A stretch of 64,000 nt of DNA. It comes from Todiramphus chloris collaris. Its lineage: Eukaryota > Chordata > Aves > Coraciiformes > Alcedinidae. The stretch lies in the NCBI GenBank assembly GCA_025345505.1, contig JANVCC010000077.1, forward strand, positions 9,107,163 to 9,171,162, written 5' to 3'. The first letter of the stretch is position 1. Each line of letters starts with the position of its first letter. Position numbers and translations under genes: made by a program. Positions 40,291 through 50,900 of the stretch are shown piece after piece. The notes below the pieces were generated by a model. The model ran no database searches. It saw only the letters and a list, made by a program, of their open reading frames with translations, and was not told the origin of the DNA.

Positions 40291-40687
40291 TCTTAGGAAC
40301 CCGATCAAAGTTTGCTGCAGCATTTTTTAATATAGACTCACACAAACAAATCAAAACCTGCACAGAGAAAACAAAAACAAGGTCTCCAAAACCTTAGTGT
40401 GAGGTTACTTTTTGTTTAATTTTTTTTTTGGTTTTTTGGTTTTTTTGTGGGTTATTTTATCTATATACATTTAGAAGCCTTTATATTTAGATTTTGTATT
40501 CACTCTAGAATTTTAAAATAGCCTTGCTTCTTCAGTCACTGAGGTCCAATACTGGCTGTGACAATTGCTGTTGCATTTCTGTGCCCTGTCAAAATATAGT
40601 CCTAAATTTGACAAAGCTATGACACAAAAATTATGTCCTCCCTCAGTTTGAAACAAAACATAACTGCTAGTTATTTCTTTGCATAAT
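40291..40687. other. Unique DNA with T/G-rich low-complexity tract
   Basis: A T-rich tract with interspersed GG lies at about 40408-40450. The remainder shows no recognisable gene or repeat. Confidence 0.6.
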
Positions 40688-40835
40688 AAGAGGCAGCATA
40701 CGGCAGTGGTTAGGCACAAGGCTGAAAGTGGGAACTCAACCATCTGTTCCCAGCTCAACCAGTATTTGTGTGTGTCTCTGGAAAAATTTCATCCCACTTG
40801 TGCCTCAGTTTCTCAGCCAAATGTGAGGTGAAATA
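40688..40835 (+). mobile_element. MIR SINE, diverged, near full length
   Basis: The blocks match MIR in order. First comes a tRNA-derived A-box-like 'ggcagtggttaggcaca', then 'ttcccagctcaacc', corresponding to the cccggctctgcca region. Next is 'tgtgtgtctctgg' for the tgtgtgaccttgg core, and last 'tgcctcagtttctcag' for the 3' conserved block. MIRs are ancient tRNA-derived SINEs mobilised by L2 and long inactive. Similarity is moderate, as expected for its age. A CR1 fragment starts about 18 bp downstream in the same orientation. Confidence 0.75.
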
Positions 40836-40852
40836 AGAAAAAGAAAGCTGGT

Positions 40853-41270
40853 CAAGGGTCTAGAGCACATTTTATTGAGGAGCGTCTGGGAGGGCTGGGG
40901 TTGTTTAGCTTGGAGAAAAGGAGGGTCAGGGGAGATCTTATCACTCTCTACAACTACCTGAAAGGAAGTTGTAGAGAGGTGGGGGTCAGTCTGTTCTCCC
41001 AAGTAACAAGTGATAGAACAAGAGGAAATGGCCTCAAATTGTGCCAAGAGAAGTTTAGATTAGATATGAGGCAGAATTCTTTTACTGAGCAGGTTATCAA
41101 GCAGTGGAATGGCTTTGCCCAGGGAAGTGATTGAGTCCCCATCCCTGGAGGTCATGTAGACATAGTGCTGAGGGATATGGTTTAGTCAAGGTCTTCTCAA
41201 TTTTAGGTTAATGATTGGACTAGATGATCTTAAAGATCTTTTCCAATCTAGGAAATTCTGTGATTCTGTA
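40853..41270 (+). pseudogene. CR1 LINE, 5'-truncated, reverse transcriptase C-terminal remnant
   Basis: This is the last 418 bp or so of a CR1 element. A frame at 40901-41134 still reads as the C-terminal part of CR1 ORF2, with recognisable pieces [20 protein letters not shown] and [18 protein letters not shown], and is then interrupted near the 'QGSD' end. The 3' untranslated tail ends in 'gattggactagatgatctt' and 'aaattctgtgattctg' at about 41270. The endonuclease and catalytic reverse-transcriptase core are missing, so the copy is dead. Its tail form differs from the 47.4-kb copy, suggesting another subfamily. Confidence 0.95.
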
Positions 41271-42000
41271 AGAATAACAGTGTTCTGCATCTTTTGAGGA
41301 CCCAAGAGGCATTCATACTGCTCTAACATGCCCAGTGAGGAGTAGAAAGCACTCATGCACTGGATTTATGTAAATAAGGCACTTGTTTGGCCAAAGCATA
41401 TTATATAACCTCATGACAAAGCCCGACTGTCAGCTCCATGTAATGCTGGACCTGATGGACGACCTTCCATAGAAATTCACTGAGTAAAATGTTTAGGCAC
41501 TGGAACTGTCCTAGAAGTGATTATTTAATCACTTCTGAGCTTTGAAAATTAACAAGAGAATTGTATTTCAGAAACTGGCATTTTCATAGTCAGAAGTAAA
41601 CGAGAAACTTGTGAATCTTCAAAGCATCCCTAGACCCTCCTTGTGTGGGTCAGAGCCCACCACTTCCTCCGTTTCTTCTCAAGCGTTCATTGTGTTCTGC
41701 GTATCTGGGGAAATCACGAAGCACTGAGTCCAGCTGTGTGTTTTTTCTATCTCCTTTGCACATCTATGTTATTTTTTAAAGATACAAATGCTACTTTTGC
41801 AATTATTGCCACTGAGAGTATAAAATAGTTACCCAAAAAAAAAAAAAAAAAAATCAAACTCTTTCTGCTTTGTCTTCACAACTGATAGTCTTTTTCACTT
41901 CACTTTACAGCAAGGTGCTCATCTGCATTGATACATATTAAGTAATGAGCAATCCACCAAAATGTGCAGTGCTTGTCCCTCTCATATACACATACACAAC
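41271..42000. other. Unique non-coding DNA with a poly(A) tract
   Basis: A run of 19 A occurs at 41835-41853. Upstream sequence is not recognisably a processed transcript. The stretch ends in C/A-rich sequence that leads into the microsatellite. Confidence 0.6.
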
Positions 42001-42006
42001 CACGCA

Positions 42007-42040
<34 letters not shown>
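42001..42040 (+). repeat. (CA)n microsatellite
   Basis: An imperfect ca/cg/ta start (cacgcacgcacata) becomes an uninterrupted CA run of about 13 units. Such runs are typically length-polymorphic. Confidence 0.97.
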
Positions 42041-43219
42041 AAGTACTCAGAACATTAAAGAAAGCTGTTAAGCTAATCTGGTGCATCTAAATGGGCAATA
42101 TATATTGAATCCATGCTCCATTGATCATAATTATTGCAGTGCCCTTTATCAAGTAACCATCTTAAACCATTATTTAGAGATCATTTTGCTTTCCATTACT
42201 GTCACTATATTGCAGAATTCGCTAGGAATTGGCTGCTGTGTGATAGAGGGGTATGCAGCTGTATTAGTCTGGAATCTGCTCGTGTTATCCAACAATGTTT
42301 CTAAAATGACAGACTTAGCACAGTATTCACACAACTTTTGGACAGCCTTTGACTTCATTCGGGAGTGACAACTCATTCACATAAGCTATGTTTTCCATGT
42401 AACTCCTTCCCGTCCCGGAGTCTTTGCATATTCTTCTTAGAATTAAATAGTGTTTATGTGACCATACAGCCCATATATATTGAGAAGTATTTCTTAAGGT
42501 GTAACTGAGAGTGACTAAATGGCTACACTGCTCATCTCAGAGTGTTTGAAATGACTTAGCACAAAATCTTTATTACTCTTTGGGGTATGCGAAAGAGGAA
42601 AAGGGAACTATTTTGTTCTCAGCTGGCCCTCTTAAGTTCTTCATCACACAAACAATACAATAATTGCACAAAACCCTGTATAAGCTTCTGGAGCTGAATT
42701 CAAAGTACAGTATTCTCACAAGTACTGAGAAAACACCTGGCTTGTTTGCTTTGTAAGAAGACTAGCAAAGACAGTGAGAAAGAGGAAAACAGAGTTCTTA
42801 ATGAGACCGGCATCATTTTAGACTGAATCCCTATCCCAAGCCTCTCAAAATAATGCAGCTGGTATGTTCTGCATACTGTGATATTAATAGATGTCTCCAG
42901 AACACAGGTGTTTAAGCTGATATTTGCCAGTTTAACCAGGTGGTAAGGGGATTTTAGCATCACCCAAAAGTAAGAGGATAGAAAAACAGAAGTTTCAGAC
43001 ATACATCATCAGCATTAAATTATGAAATGATACTAAACATGCTGGATATAACTAAGTCAGCATTAATCTTCTGACTTAGAGCTAGGTGCTCAGCATATTA
43101 AAAGTTCAGAGTTTGATCAGAGTTTGTCTTGGGCCTTAACACTGAGGTGCAGGAGTCCTTATGAACAACTGTGATAGTGGGAAGCCCTTTGTGTATCATA
43201 ACCTGAATGACCACTGGAA
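42041..43219. other. Unique non-coding DNA, no feature seen
   Basis: No gene or repeat was recognised. Open frames reach 95-100 codons (42081-42368 plus, 42700-43002 minus) but resemble nothing known. Confidence 0.55.
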
Positions 43220-43320
43220 AAAATAAAATCACATAATCTAAGTCTTTCTTTTCTTCTCTGTAAAGTGAAGATAATAACACTTCCTAATCTTAGAAGTTGT
43301 GAGACTTTAACTGATTATTA
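43220..43320 (+). mobile_element. MIR SINE 3' fragment, diverged
   Basis: The sequence 'aatcacataatctaagtc', then 'cttctctgtaaagtgaag', then 'ataataacacttcctaatct' and 'gttgtgagactttaac' follows the order of the MIR 3' half: gtcacttaacctct, ctcatctgtaaaatg, ataatagtacctacct and gttgtgaggattaa. The 5' part is not recognisable. Confidence 0.6.
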
Positions 43321-44523
43321 GCATTGATATAACAATTTTGAAGTCAAGAGAATGCATATGCACTACATATATAATATCACAGTAAATATCTTGCTTAGCC
43401 ATGGAGACAATCATCAAATCTTATCTCATTGGGGTTTAAGGTCAAAGGCAGTGAGAAGACACCTGAGGCTGATAAGGGCTTAAGTGTTATAGGAGAACTA
43501 CTTATGTTTTGAAGAAGTCACCTGTATCTGTTTCTTCTTGACTCTAATCTGCTCTCAGGTGCTCTGTCTGCTACTATCAGGCTAAAATCTGTATCTTTTG
43601 TCATGCCTGAGGAAAAGAGCATATTGACTAAAACTGGATAGGCAAGCCAAGTGAGGAAATACTTAGTGTCCTTATAGGCAAGAGGAGCTATAAGTTTGCT
43701 TACTTCTTAACTCTGTAAAACCTCTTCTAACTTCTTTAACCCATTAGAAGTCTTATCAGTGGTGAAAGAAAGAGAAGAATGAGAAAATTCAACTGGCCCA
43801 ACTTTCATGTTCTTCAGAGAGCCGGTAAGCTGTTTCGGTGCTCAAGCCATGAGTACATGTGCAACCAAATTTGACTTTTCAATCTCTTTCCTGTAGGTAG
43901 GTCAATTTGTGCACTCTCTTTAGTTTATCCACTCAACTCTTTGCTTATCCCTTCATTTTCTCACAGACGACTGTACATTTCTCAGTCCTGATTTGGATAG
44001 TTCTACAATGACTGAATTAAGCACTATGACTTATCTCCAGATGGTGTGTGAGGTACCACCAATACCATTCCTCTGCAAATTCTGCTGTCAGAATATGATT
44101 CAGAAGGATGTTTTGTGCAAACTGGTATTTTGGGGCTTTTTTTCTACTGTAATGATCGGTGCTGAGCCAAGAAACAGAATTAATGAATGTAACGAACCTG
44201 GCTATGCCTCATAGTGCTACATTCAATGATTTCTACCTCCCCAAGTTAGAGTAATCCCTGACAATTTCCTTTTCCCCTTGGATATTACATAATGTGGTTC
44301 CTAATTTTGCAGTGCAAAACCTTTGTAGTTAATTTGAACTTAGTTGTCTTTAACGGTGTAAAATGTGCTTGCCTTTCTTCTTCTATCCTTTAGAAACATA
44401 ATGTCCTTGAAAATATCAAGGAGACAAAAATGGCAAACTTGGCTCTGTTGTGGTGTGAATCTAGTGTTCTGTTCTCCAAGAGCACAGCTGTAACTCTTCA
44501 GTGTGGCTTGATTCTTTCAAGCC
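43321..44523. other. Unique non-coding DNA, no feature seen
   Basis: AT-rich mixed sequence. The open frame at 43993-44214 is 73 codons and unrecognised. No dispersed repeat was seen until the CR1 starts near 44524. Confidence 0.55.
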
Positions 44524-45696
44524 GGTTGATGTGGTTTTGTCTTTATTTTTTCAAAGCATTTGATACAGTCTCTCAGAGTATCCTTCTGGACAAAAATGTC
44601 CAGCATGCTGCTAGACAAGTCCATTATACAATGGGTGAACAAATGGCTGACACATCGGGCTCAAATAGTAAATGGGGTTATTTTGGGGTGGTGGCTGTCA
44701 CCAGTGGTGTTCCTCAGGGACAATTTTAGCACTGGTGCACTTTAACATTTTATAAATCATCTGGAGGTAGGTGTCAAGTATACATTAAGGAAGTTTCCCA
44801 ATGATACTAAACTAGGGGGAGCTGTGGAGGGGAGCTGTGGACTCCCTCAAGGGTAGAGAGGCTTTACAGAGAGATACAGATAGACTAGAGAGCTGGACAA
44901 TCACCAACCCTAGGAAATTTTACAAGAGCAAGTGCTATATTCTCCACCTGGAACAGGGTAATCCTGGTTGTACATACAAATTAGAGATGAGAGGATGGAA
45001 AGCAGCCCCATGTAAAGAAATCTGGGGGCTTAGATTGATGACAAGCTCAATATGAGTCAACAGTGTGTCTTGGAAATCAAAGGGGCTAAGTGTGTCCTGG
45101 GTTGCATCAAGTACAGCACAGTGAACTGGTCAAAGGAGGTGATTGTCCCACTCTACATTGCACCGGTGTAACCCCACCTTGAGTGTTATATGCAGTTTTG
45201 GGTTCCTCAATATAAGACAGACATCTGACTATTAGAGTTTGTCCAGAGGAGGGCAACCAAGATATTGAGAGATGTTAAGGGCAAGAATTACATGAAGCAG
45301 CTGAGGTCACTTGGTTTGTTCAGCTTGCAGAAGAGAAGGCTGAGGGGGCATCTCACTGCAGCCTACACCTTCCTCAAGGAGGGCAGTGGAGGGGGTGGTG
45401 CTGATCTCCTCTCTCTGGAGATCATTGGTAAGATGTGAGGAAATGGAATGAAGCTGCATCAGAGGAAGTTCAGAATGGACATTATGAAATGGTTCCTCAC
45501 TGAAGGGGTGATTGGTCTGTGGAACAGGCTCCTCAGGGAAGTGTTCAGTGCACCAAGCCTCTCAGAGTTTAAGGAGCACCTGGATGATGCTTTTTGTCGT
45601 ATGCTCTAGTTGTGGGTAGTTCTGAAAGGAGCAGGCAGTTGGACTTGATGATCCTTACAGGTTCCTTCAAAGCAGAGTTATTCAGTGATTCTATGA
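44524..45696 (+). pseudogene. CR1 LINE, 5'-truncated, with decayed reverse transcriptase
   Basis: This is the longest CR1 copy here, about 1.17 kb. It enters inside the reverse transcriptase of ORF2. The palm motif A region reads FKAFDTVSQSILLDK and motif B reads VTSGVPQGQF, both in the frame of 44430-44729. The catalytic FADD box, at 44791-44820, now reads KFPNDTKLGG in another frame, so the first catalytic aspartate position is changed to Asn. A third frame (44837-45055) carries DSLKGREALQRDTDRLESW. At least two frameshifts and several stops break the gene. The 3' tail ends at 'cagttggacttgatgatcc' and 'cagtgattctatga'. The N-terminal endonuclease is missing. The copy cannot be active. Confidence 0.95.
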
Positions 45697-47404
45697 AAAG
45701 TGATTTGCAAAGAAAACTACTGTCTTTGCTTGTGTTTACTGTTTTCTTAAATACTCTTTGGAGGCCTTACTTGTAGTCACATCCAGGTACGCTGCATCTA
45801 TAAAAACATCACATCTATAAATGTAAAATATATGACTGTTTGCAAACATCCTTTTCAATTCCTTAACCATCCTATAAAAGCAAACTAATCAGAGCATTTA
45901 TGCAGCAGGGAGGGGGGATTCTGAAAACTAATCATGTGGACCTTGAAAATATAACTCAAAAAGCACCCAGGATGCTGAGCAGCCAACCTTGACTGTGTTT
46001 CTTTAATCTTCCTTGAGGTTAACAATACAATTCAAATTAAGGTCCTGATTCTGCCCCAAGATTGGTGTTTGCAGATTGCTGCTTATCAGGTTACATCAGC
46101 TACTGCTCTCCTGTGCCACACAGCAGATTCTACAAGGTGTAGCGTTGATGGACAGGAACAGCCCCTTAAGGGTCAGCTCATGTGAGTCATTAGAGAAAGA
46201 TTTATTTCTCCTTCACTTCAACAACAAAGAGGTTTCCCACATGCAATTTTAAAAGTGTTTGTATTGAATGTGTTGAATAAGTTTGATTAAATAATTGAAG
46301 CCACATAATTAATACCATTATAGAATGATTAATGATTTCTTGAAAAGATAAAAAAATGTCATCTCAAATCAAGTTATATATATAAGTTAATATTAATGGA
46401 ATGCAATCAATATTGCAGGTAAAGCAAAGTGGAAAAACAAAGTGACTCTATACTTTCCAGCAAATGCATAGCTCAGATTTTTAAATTTTTTTCCAAAGCT
46501 AAGCTGTTTCTTCTCGTCAGAGTATAAGTCAATTATGCTGTAGCACAAAAAGAAATCTGCAGTATTTTACTGTCATTGTTGGTAATTTGTCCCTTAGGGT
46601 GTTAGTATTCACACATAATTGCATATTGTCTCTCCCTGTAACATTTTCTACTTTCTTTCTCTGTTAGAACAACATAAGAATTATTGCATCCATGGGTTTT
46701 AGCAAATTATCCGGCTAACTCGATTTACATTCTACTCACAAACAGAATTACAGAAGGGAAAAATACATTGGCTTTGGTTTTTTTTTTCCTAGCTATCTTT
46801 TGGCCCTGAAAGATTAGTTTGTTCATTTTTTTTAATTCTTTTTTTAAAATTTTTTGTGTGTGAGCTTTCTTTAAAACTATAACCAAAAATCTGGAAACAC
46901 AGTTGTGTATAAAGATACTGAAATTGCTAAGTGAATCTCTTCTGAAAGACCAGATGTGGTCCACAGACAAATGCGTTGTAACTCGCATAAGAAATATTTG
47001 CAGTCTGTGAAAGCAATAACCCCAAATGCTCATTCCACAGGTGAAGTCTGTGTCTTGACTTTTTTCAGTCTTCTAAATACTGGAGATGGCAGTACCGTGC
47101 AAAATTCCCATCCTCTTAGATACAGATACTCTGGTGCATGTGCTGTCTTGAACTTTGGCAGATTTCTCATTCGGACAAACTTCAGGACTGATGGAGCATC
47201 CAGAAGTGTCTTTAGGGCCGCTGTATCATAATCCAGGGGCCTCCTTGGTTTCCAGGGTGTCTAGAGGTAACCTGTAGCCAGAATTAGCTACTAATAAGCA
47301 ATTCTGTCTTAGTGAAATCTGCTGATGTCACTTGGATTCTTCAGGGTAGTAAAGATGCAGGTTGATTGTGAAAAGCTGCGGAAGAACCTTATCAATATTA
47401 GAGT
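45697..47404. other. Unique non-coding DNA, no feature seen
   Basis: AT-rich sequence with T-rich runs at about 46779-46788 and 46827-46855. The 102-codon minus-strand frame at 46725-47033 is Lys-rich because of those runs. No repeat family was recognised before the next CR1. Confidence 0.55.
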
Positions 47405-47936
47405 GATAGGGCAAGAATCCTGGGATGCATTAAGAAAATTCTAGGGTTCTCCTCCCCCTCTACTCTGCCCTGGCGAGGCTCCACCTGGAATACTGTGTCC
47501 AGTTCTGGGCACCCCAGTTCAAGAAAGACAGGGAGCTACTGGAGAGAGTCCAGTGCAGCGCCACTAGGATGATTAAGGGAGTGGAGCATCTCCCTTATGA
47601 GGAGAGGCTGAGAGCTGGGTCTTTTTAGCCTTGAAAAAAGGAGACTAAGGGGTGATGTTATTAATGTCTATAAATATGTCAAGGGCAAGTGTCAGGAGGA
47701 TGGAGCATAGGAGGTTCTGGGTAAACGTAAGGAAAAACTTTTTCATGGTGAGGGTGACAGAGCACTGGAACAGGTTTCCCAGAGAGATGGTGGAGTCTCC
47801 TTCTCTGGAGACATTCAAAACCCGCCTGGAGGCATTGCTGTGTGACCTGCTCTAGGTGGCCCTGCTCTAGCAGGTGGCTTGCACTAGATGATCTTTCAAG
47901 GTCCCTTCCAACACCTAGCATTCTGTGATTCTGTGA
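47405..47936 (+). pseudogene. CR1 LINE, 5'-truncated, ORF2 C-terminal remnant
   Basis: The match begins near 'aatcctgggatgcattaaga', apparently with a short internal deletion before 'ctccccctctactctgccc'. It continues through 'gcacccc' and 'gagagagtccagtgcagcg'. The frame at 47652-47855 reads as the CR1 ORF2 C-terminus, with NVRKNFFMVRVTEHWNRFPR and EMVESPSLETFKTRLEALL, and ends in a stop near the expected place. The tail reads 'cactagatgatctttcaagg', then 'attctgtgattctgtga'. No catalytic core remains. The tail closely matches the minus-strand fragment at 15.06 kb. Confidence 0.95.
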
Positions 47937-50900
47937 AGAAATGCATTTTGAAATTCAAGGTAGGTAAATCCAGTGTGGTGAAAATGGAAAAATACTTAAT
48001 TTTGCACATACGTAAATGAAGTCCTGGTTGTCTGAAAGCATGAGAAATAGTGTTAGGATTATAATGTGTAGTTTTCTGGAAATATCAACTTAATGCCAGA
48101 CCACAGTCAAAACAAATAGGAAGCTGGGTATAATGAGGAAAGAAATGGAGAACACCACAAAGATAATCACGCCCCTCTATAAATTCAGGATGTACAAAAA
48201 TCTTGACAATGGTGTAAAACTCAAGTCCCTTTATGTCAAAAGAAGTGTCTGGACCTGGAGAAGGCATGAGTTAGGGTCATGGATGATCAGAATTTTGCAA
48301 AGGTTTACACTTGAACGGATATCAAGTTCAGCTTGGAGAGGCTGCTCCATTGTATGACCTTGTGAGGGTTTCTGCCTGTCCAGTAGCTGGAAGAACACCT
48401 GGAAATCTCAGACAGCAGAGATATTTGTGTGAACACAAGCTGTTGGTGCAGGCTGGGTGGAGAGCCATTTGGCACCATTGTTGCTGCTGAACTGACAGGC
48501 AGGAAAAAGAGGAGCCTGGCTGTAATTAACAAAGCAGCTTAACTACTAATACCTTGGTAATGTCCCTCATATTTTAGATGAAAGCCTCAATTGGTAATTT
48601 GAAATTAGAATAAACACGATGCCTACTGTGAGAAAAAGGAGTACATGGAAACAGCAACTTAACCAAAACAGTAAGTTTTCTGGATGTGCTCACAGGGTTG
48701 CCTGTGGGTGTTGGAAAATGCTTTTGTAACTGCTTTTTACAGCAAAAGTGGGTGAATTGAATTTTCCACAAACCCACCCAAAGCCCTTTTTATTTGAAGA
48801 ATTTTTACAGCATACACCTGCAACAATGAGAAAAATTAATACAAGTATACAAGTCTTGTCCGAGGAAATGGAAAAAACAATGGAGCACATTTTCAGCTGG
48901 AAATTATACTGAGGAAAAAAAAAGCTGTTGCCAAACAGAAAACTCACAAAACTCAAAGCAGGAAATATTTTTTTCAGATGCCAAGGACATCTGTACAGAG
49001 CTGTTTTGCTTTATCCCTCCTGGTCCATTAGTAGCCCAAATAAATAAACATTGATATTTTGGCCAGCAAGTCCCTGCTCCTTCTTACTGCACTGAACTGC
49101 TAAGTAGCAAAAGAGGTTGAGGAGGTGAGCAGCCAAGTAAGCTTAAGCATAAAATGTTTAGGATTCCTTATGATAACCCATCATTTCCCAGTTGATCTGA
49201 TGTTCCAAGAACCCAGTCGTTCCCTCCTGCATGAAGTCTGTGTGATGTGTAGATCCCAGGTTGCTTCCTCACCCTGAGCTCCATCGATTTAGCTCCATAC
49301 AACTTAACCTTTCTTTCAAGGGATTGACACTTGGCAGCAAATGTACTGACAGCTCCGTGGGATCTCATTGAATTAGTTGAAACAAAGCTGATAGTTACCA
49401 GCTGATGACATGAAGCATTTCCATTTTGTGTTTGATTATCATTCTTTGAACATGGTAACACCAGGGAATATCCCTTCAAAGAATTGGTTTATACATAGGA
49501 AAAGAAATGTTTTCATCCATTACAGATACCTGTGTACCTTTTGGGGGCAATACTTCAACCTTCTAATAAGTATACAGTGTAGTGACCATGAATCCCACTT
49601 CATGGATGCTGTTGACTAACAAAGCTAAACCATAGTTACCATAGGTAAACCAGAAAAGTACTTCCCGAGGTAGAAAAACAATGAGTCTGGATCTGACAGG
49701 TAATTTTTTCCCAGATATTAATCCAGAAATCTTGGGGGTTTTAAAGATTGTGATTTTTTTTTTCTTCCATTTTGAAATCCAAATGATGAATTCTCTGGCA
49801 TTCCCGTTGTATCTGATAGAGTTCCTACTCTTGTGGCTTAGTGGCTCTTTGTATTCATTGCCCATACCTCATGGGCTATGTTTGCTTTGCTCTCTCCCTG
49901 CTCCTCCATCTCTCATGAATAACAAAACCACAGGAACAGGCTGAGTGTATCTGGAATCATTCAGGTAGCAGATGAACTTTGAGTGTTGACTTTTTCACCC
50001 TCACAGGCATTGTCCATTTACTCTCTTCTTATATCCCTGCTCTAATTTGAGCAAAGCTACTTGCGATTAGCTGGCATTTACAAACACGTATTGATTTTTT
50101 TATTAATTTATAAAGAGTTCAAACAAATAGTGGTAGTCAATTCTAGCAATAATCCCCCAAGAGGCCGGGAAAGATACAGACAAAACCACACAATCTATAG
50201 GCAGTGCACAGCGCATTAACAGGGTAAGATTTCAGCTGTCTGTGCATACTTTCACGATAGCCCTCTGTGGATGTATTGAAGCTAGCAAATACAAATGCCA
50301 AGAGGATCTTTTCAGCAAAGGCATTGCTGAAAATGATTCCAAGATATATAAAAAGCAGCATGGTTGTTCTTTAAATATGCATTGGCAGGTGTCGAAGGAT
50401 TCCTTCCAAACTTATGCGTCTTTTACAAAAAAAGAGGCCCATCTAAATCACAGTCAACACCAAATGCCAGAGGCTGAAACACAACAGTTAATGTAGTGTC
50501 TTAGATCAGAGGCAAAGAAGGTACCTTCTGGGGATCCCAAACTGAATTCAAGGCTGTTTGGGGACAGAGGGGAATGCATCCTAGAGTGGAGTTTGCCGCA
50601 TTGCAGAGTAGGTGGAGGTACTGAACAGTTTCTGTTGGAGACACCGTGTGTGACTAGGCAGGGTCCAACGCAGAAGCATCTACAGAGGAACAGCAAGGGC
50701 AATGTGTGTGTCTCTGTGTTTCTGTAAAACACTTTGCTTTACTCTAGAGGTATGACAAGTTTCTTTCTTCACGTGTCAAGGCTTATCTTTTTTTTTCATG
50801 TGAGTAAGTATTGATAAGCACTCCCTGGAGTGAAGAGGTGGTATGTCAGCTTGGACAACTGTTTTTCAGCAGAACTCAGGTTATTGAAAGGGGTAGTCTG

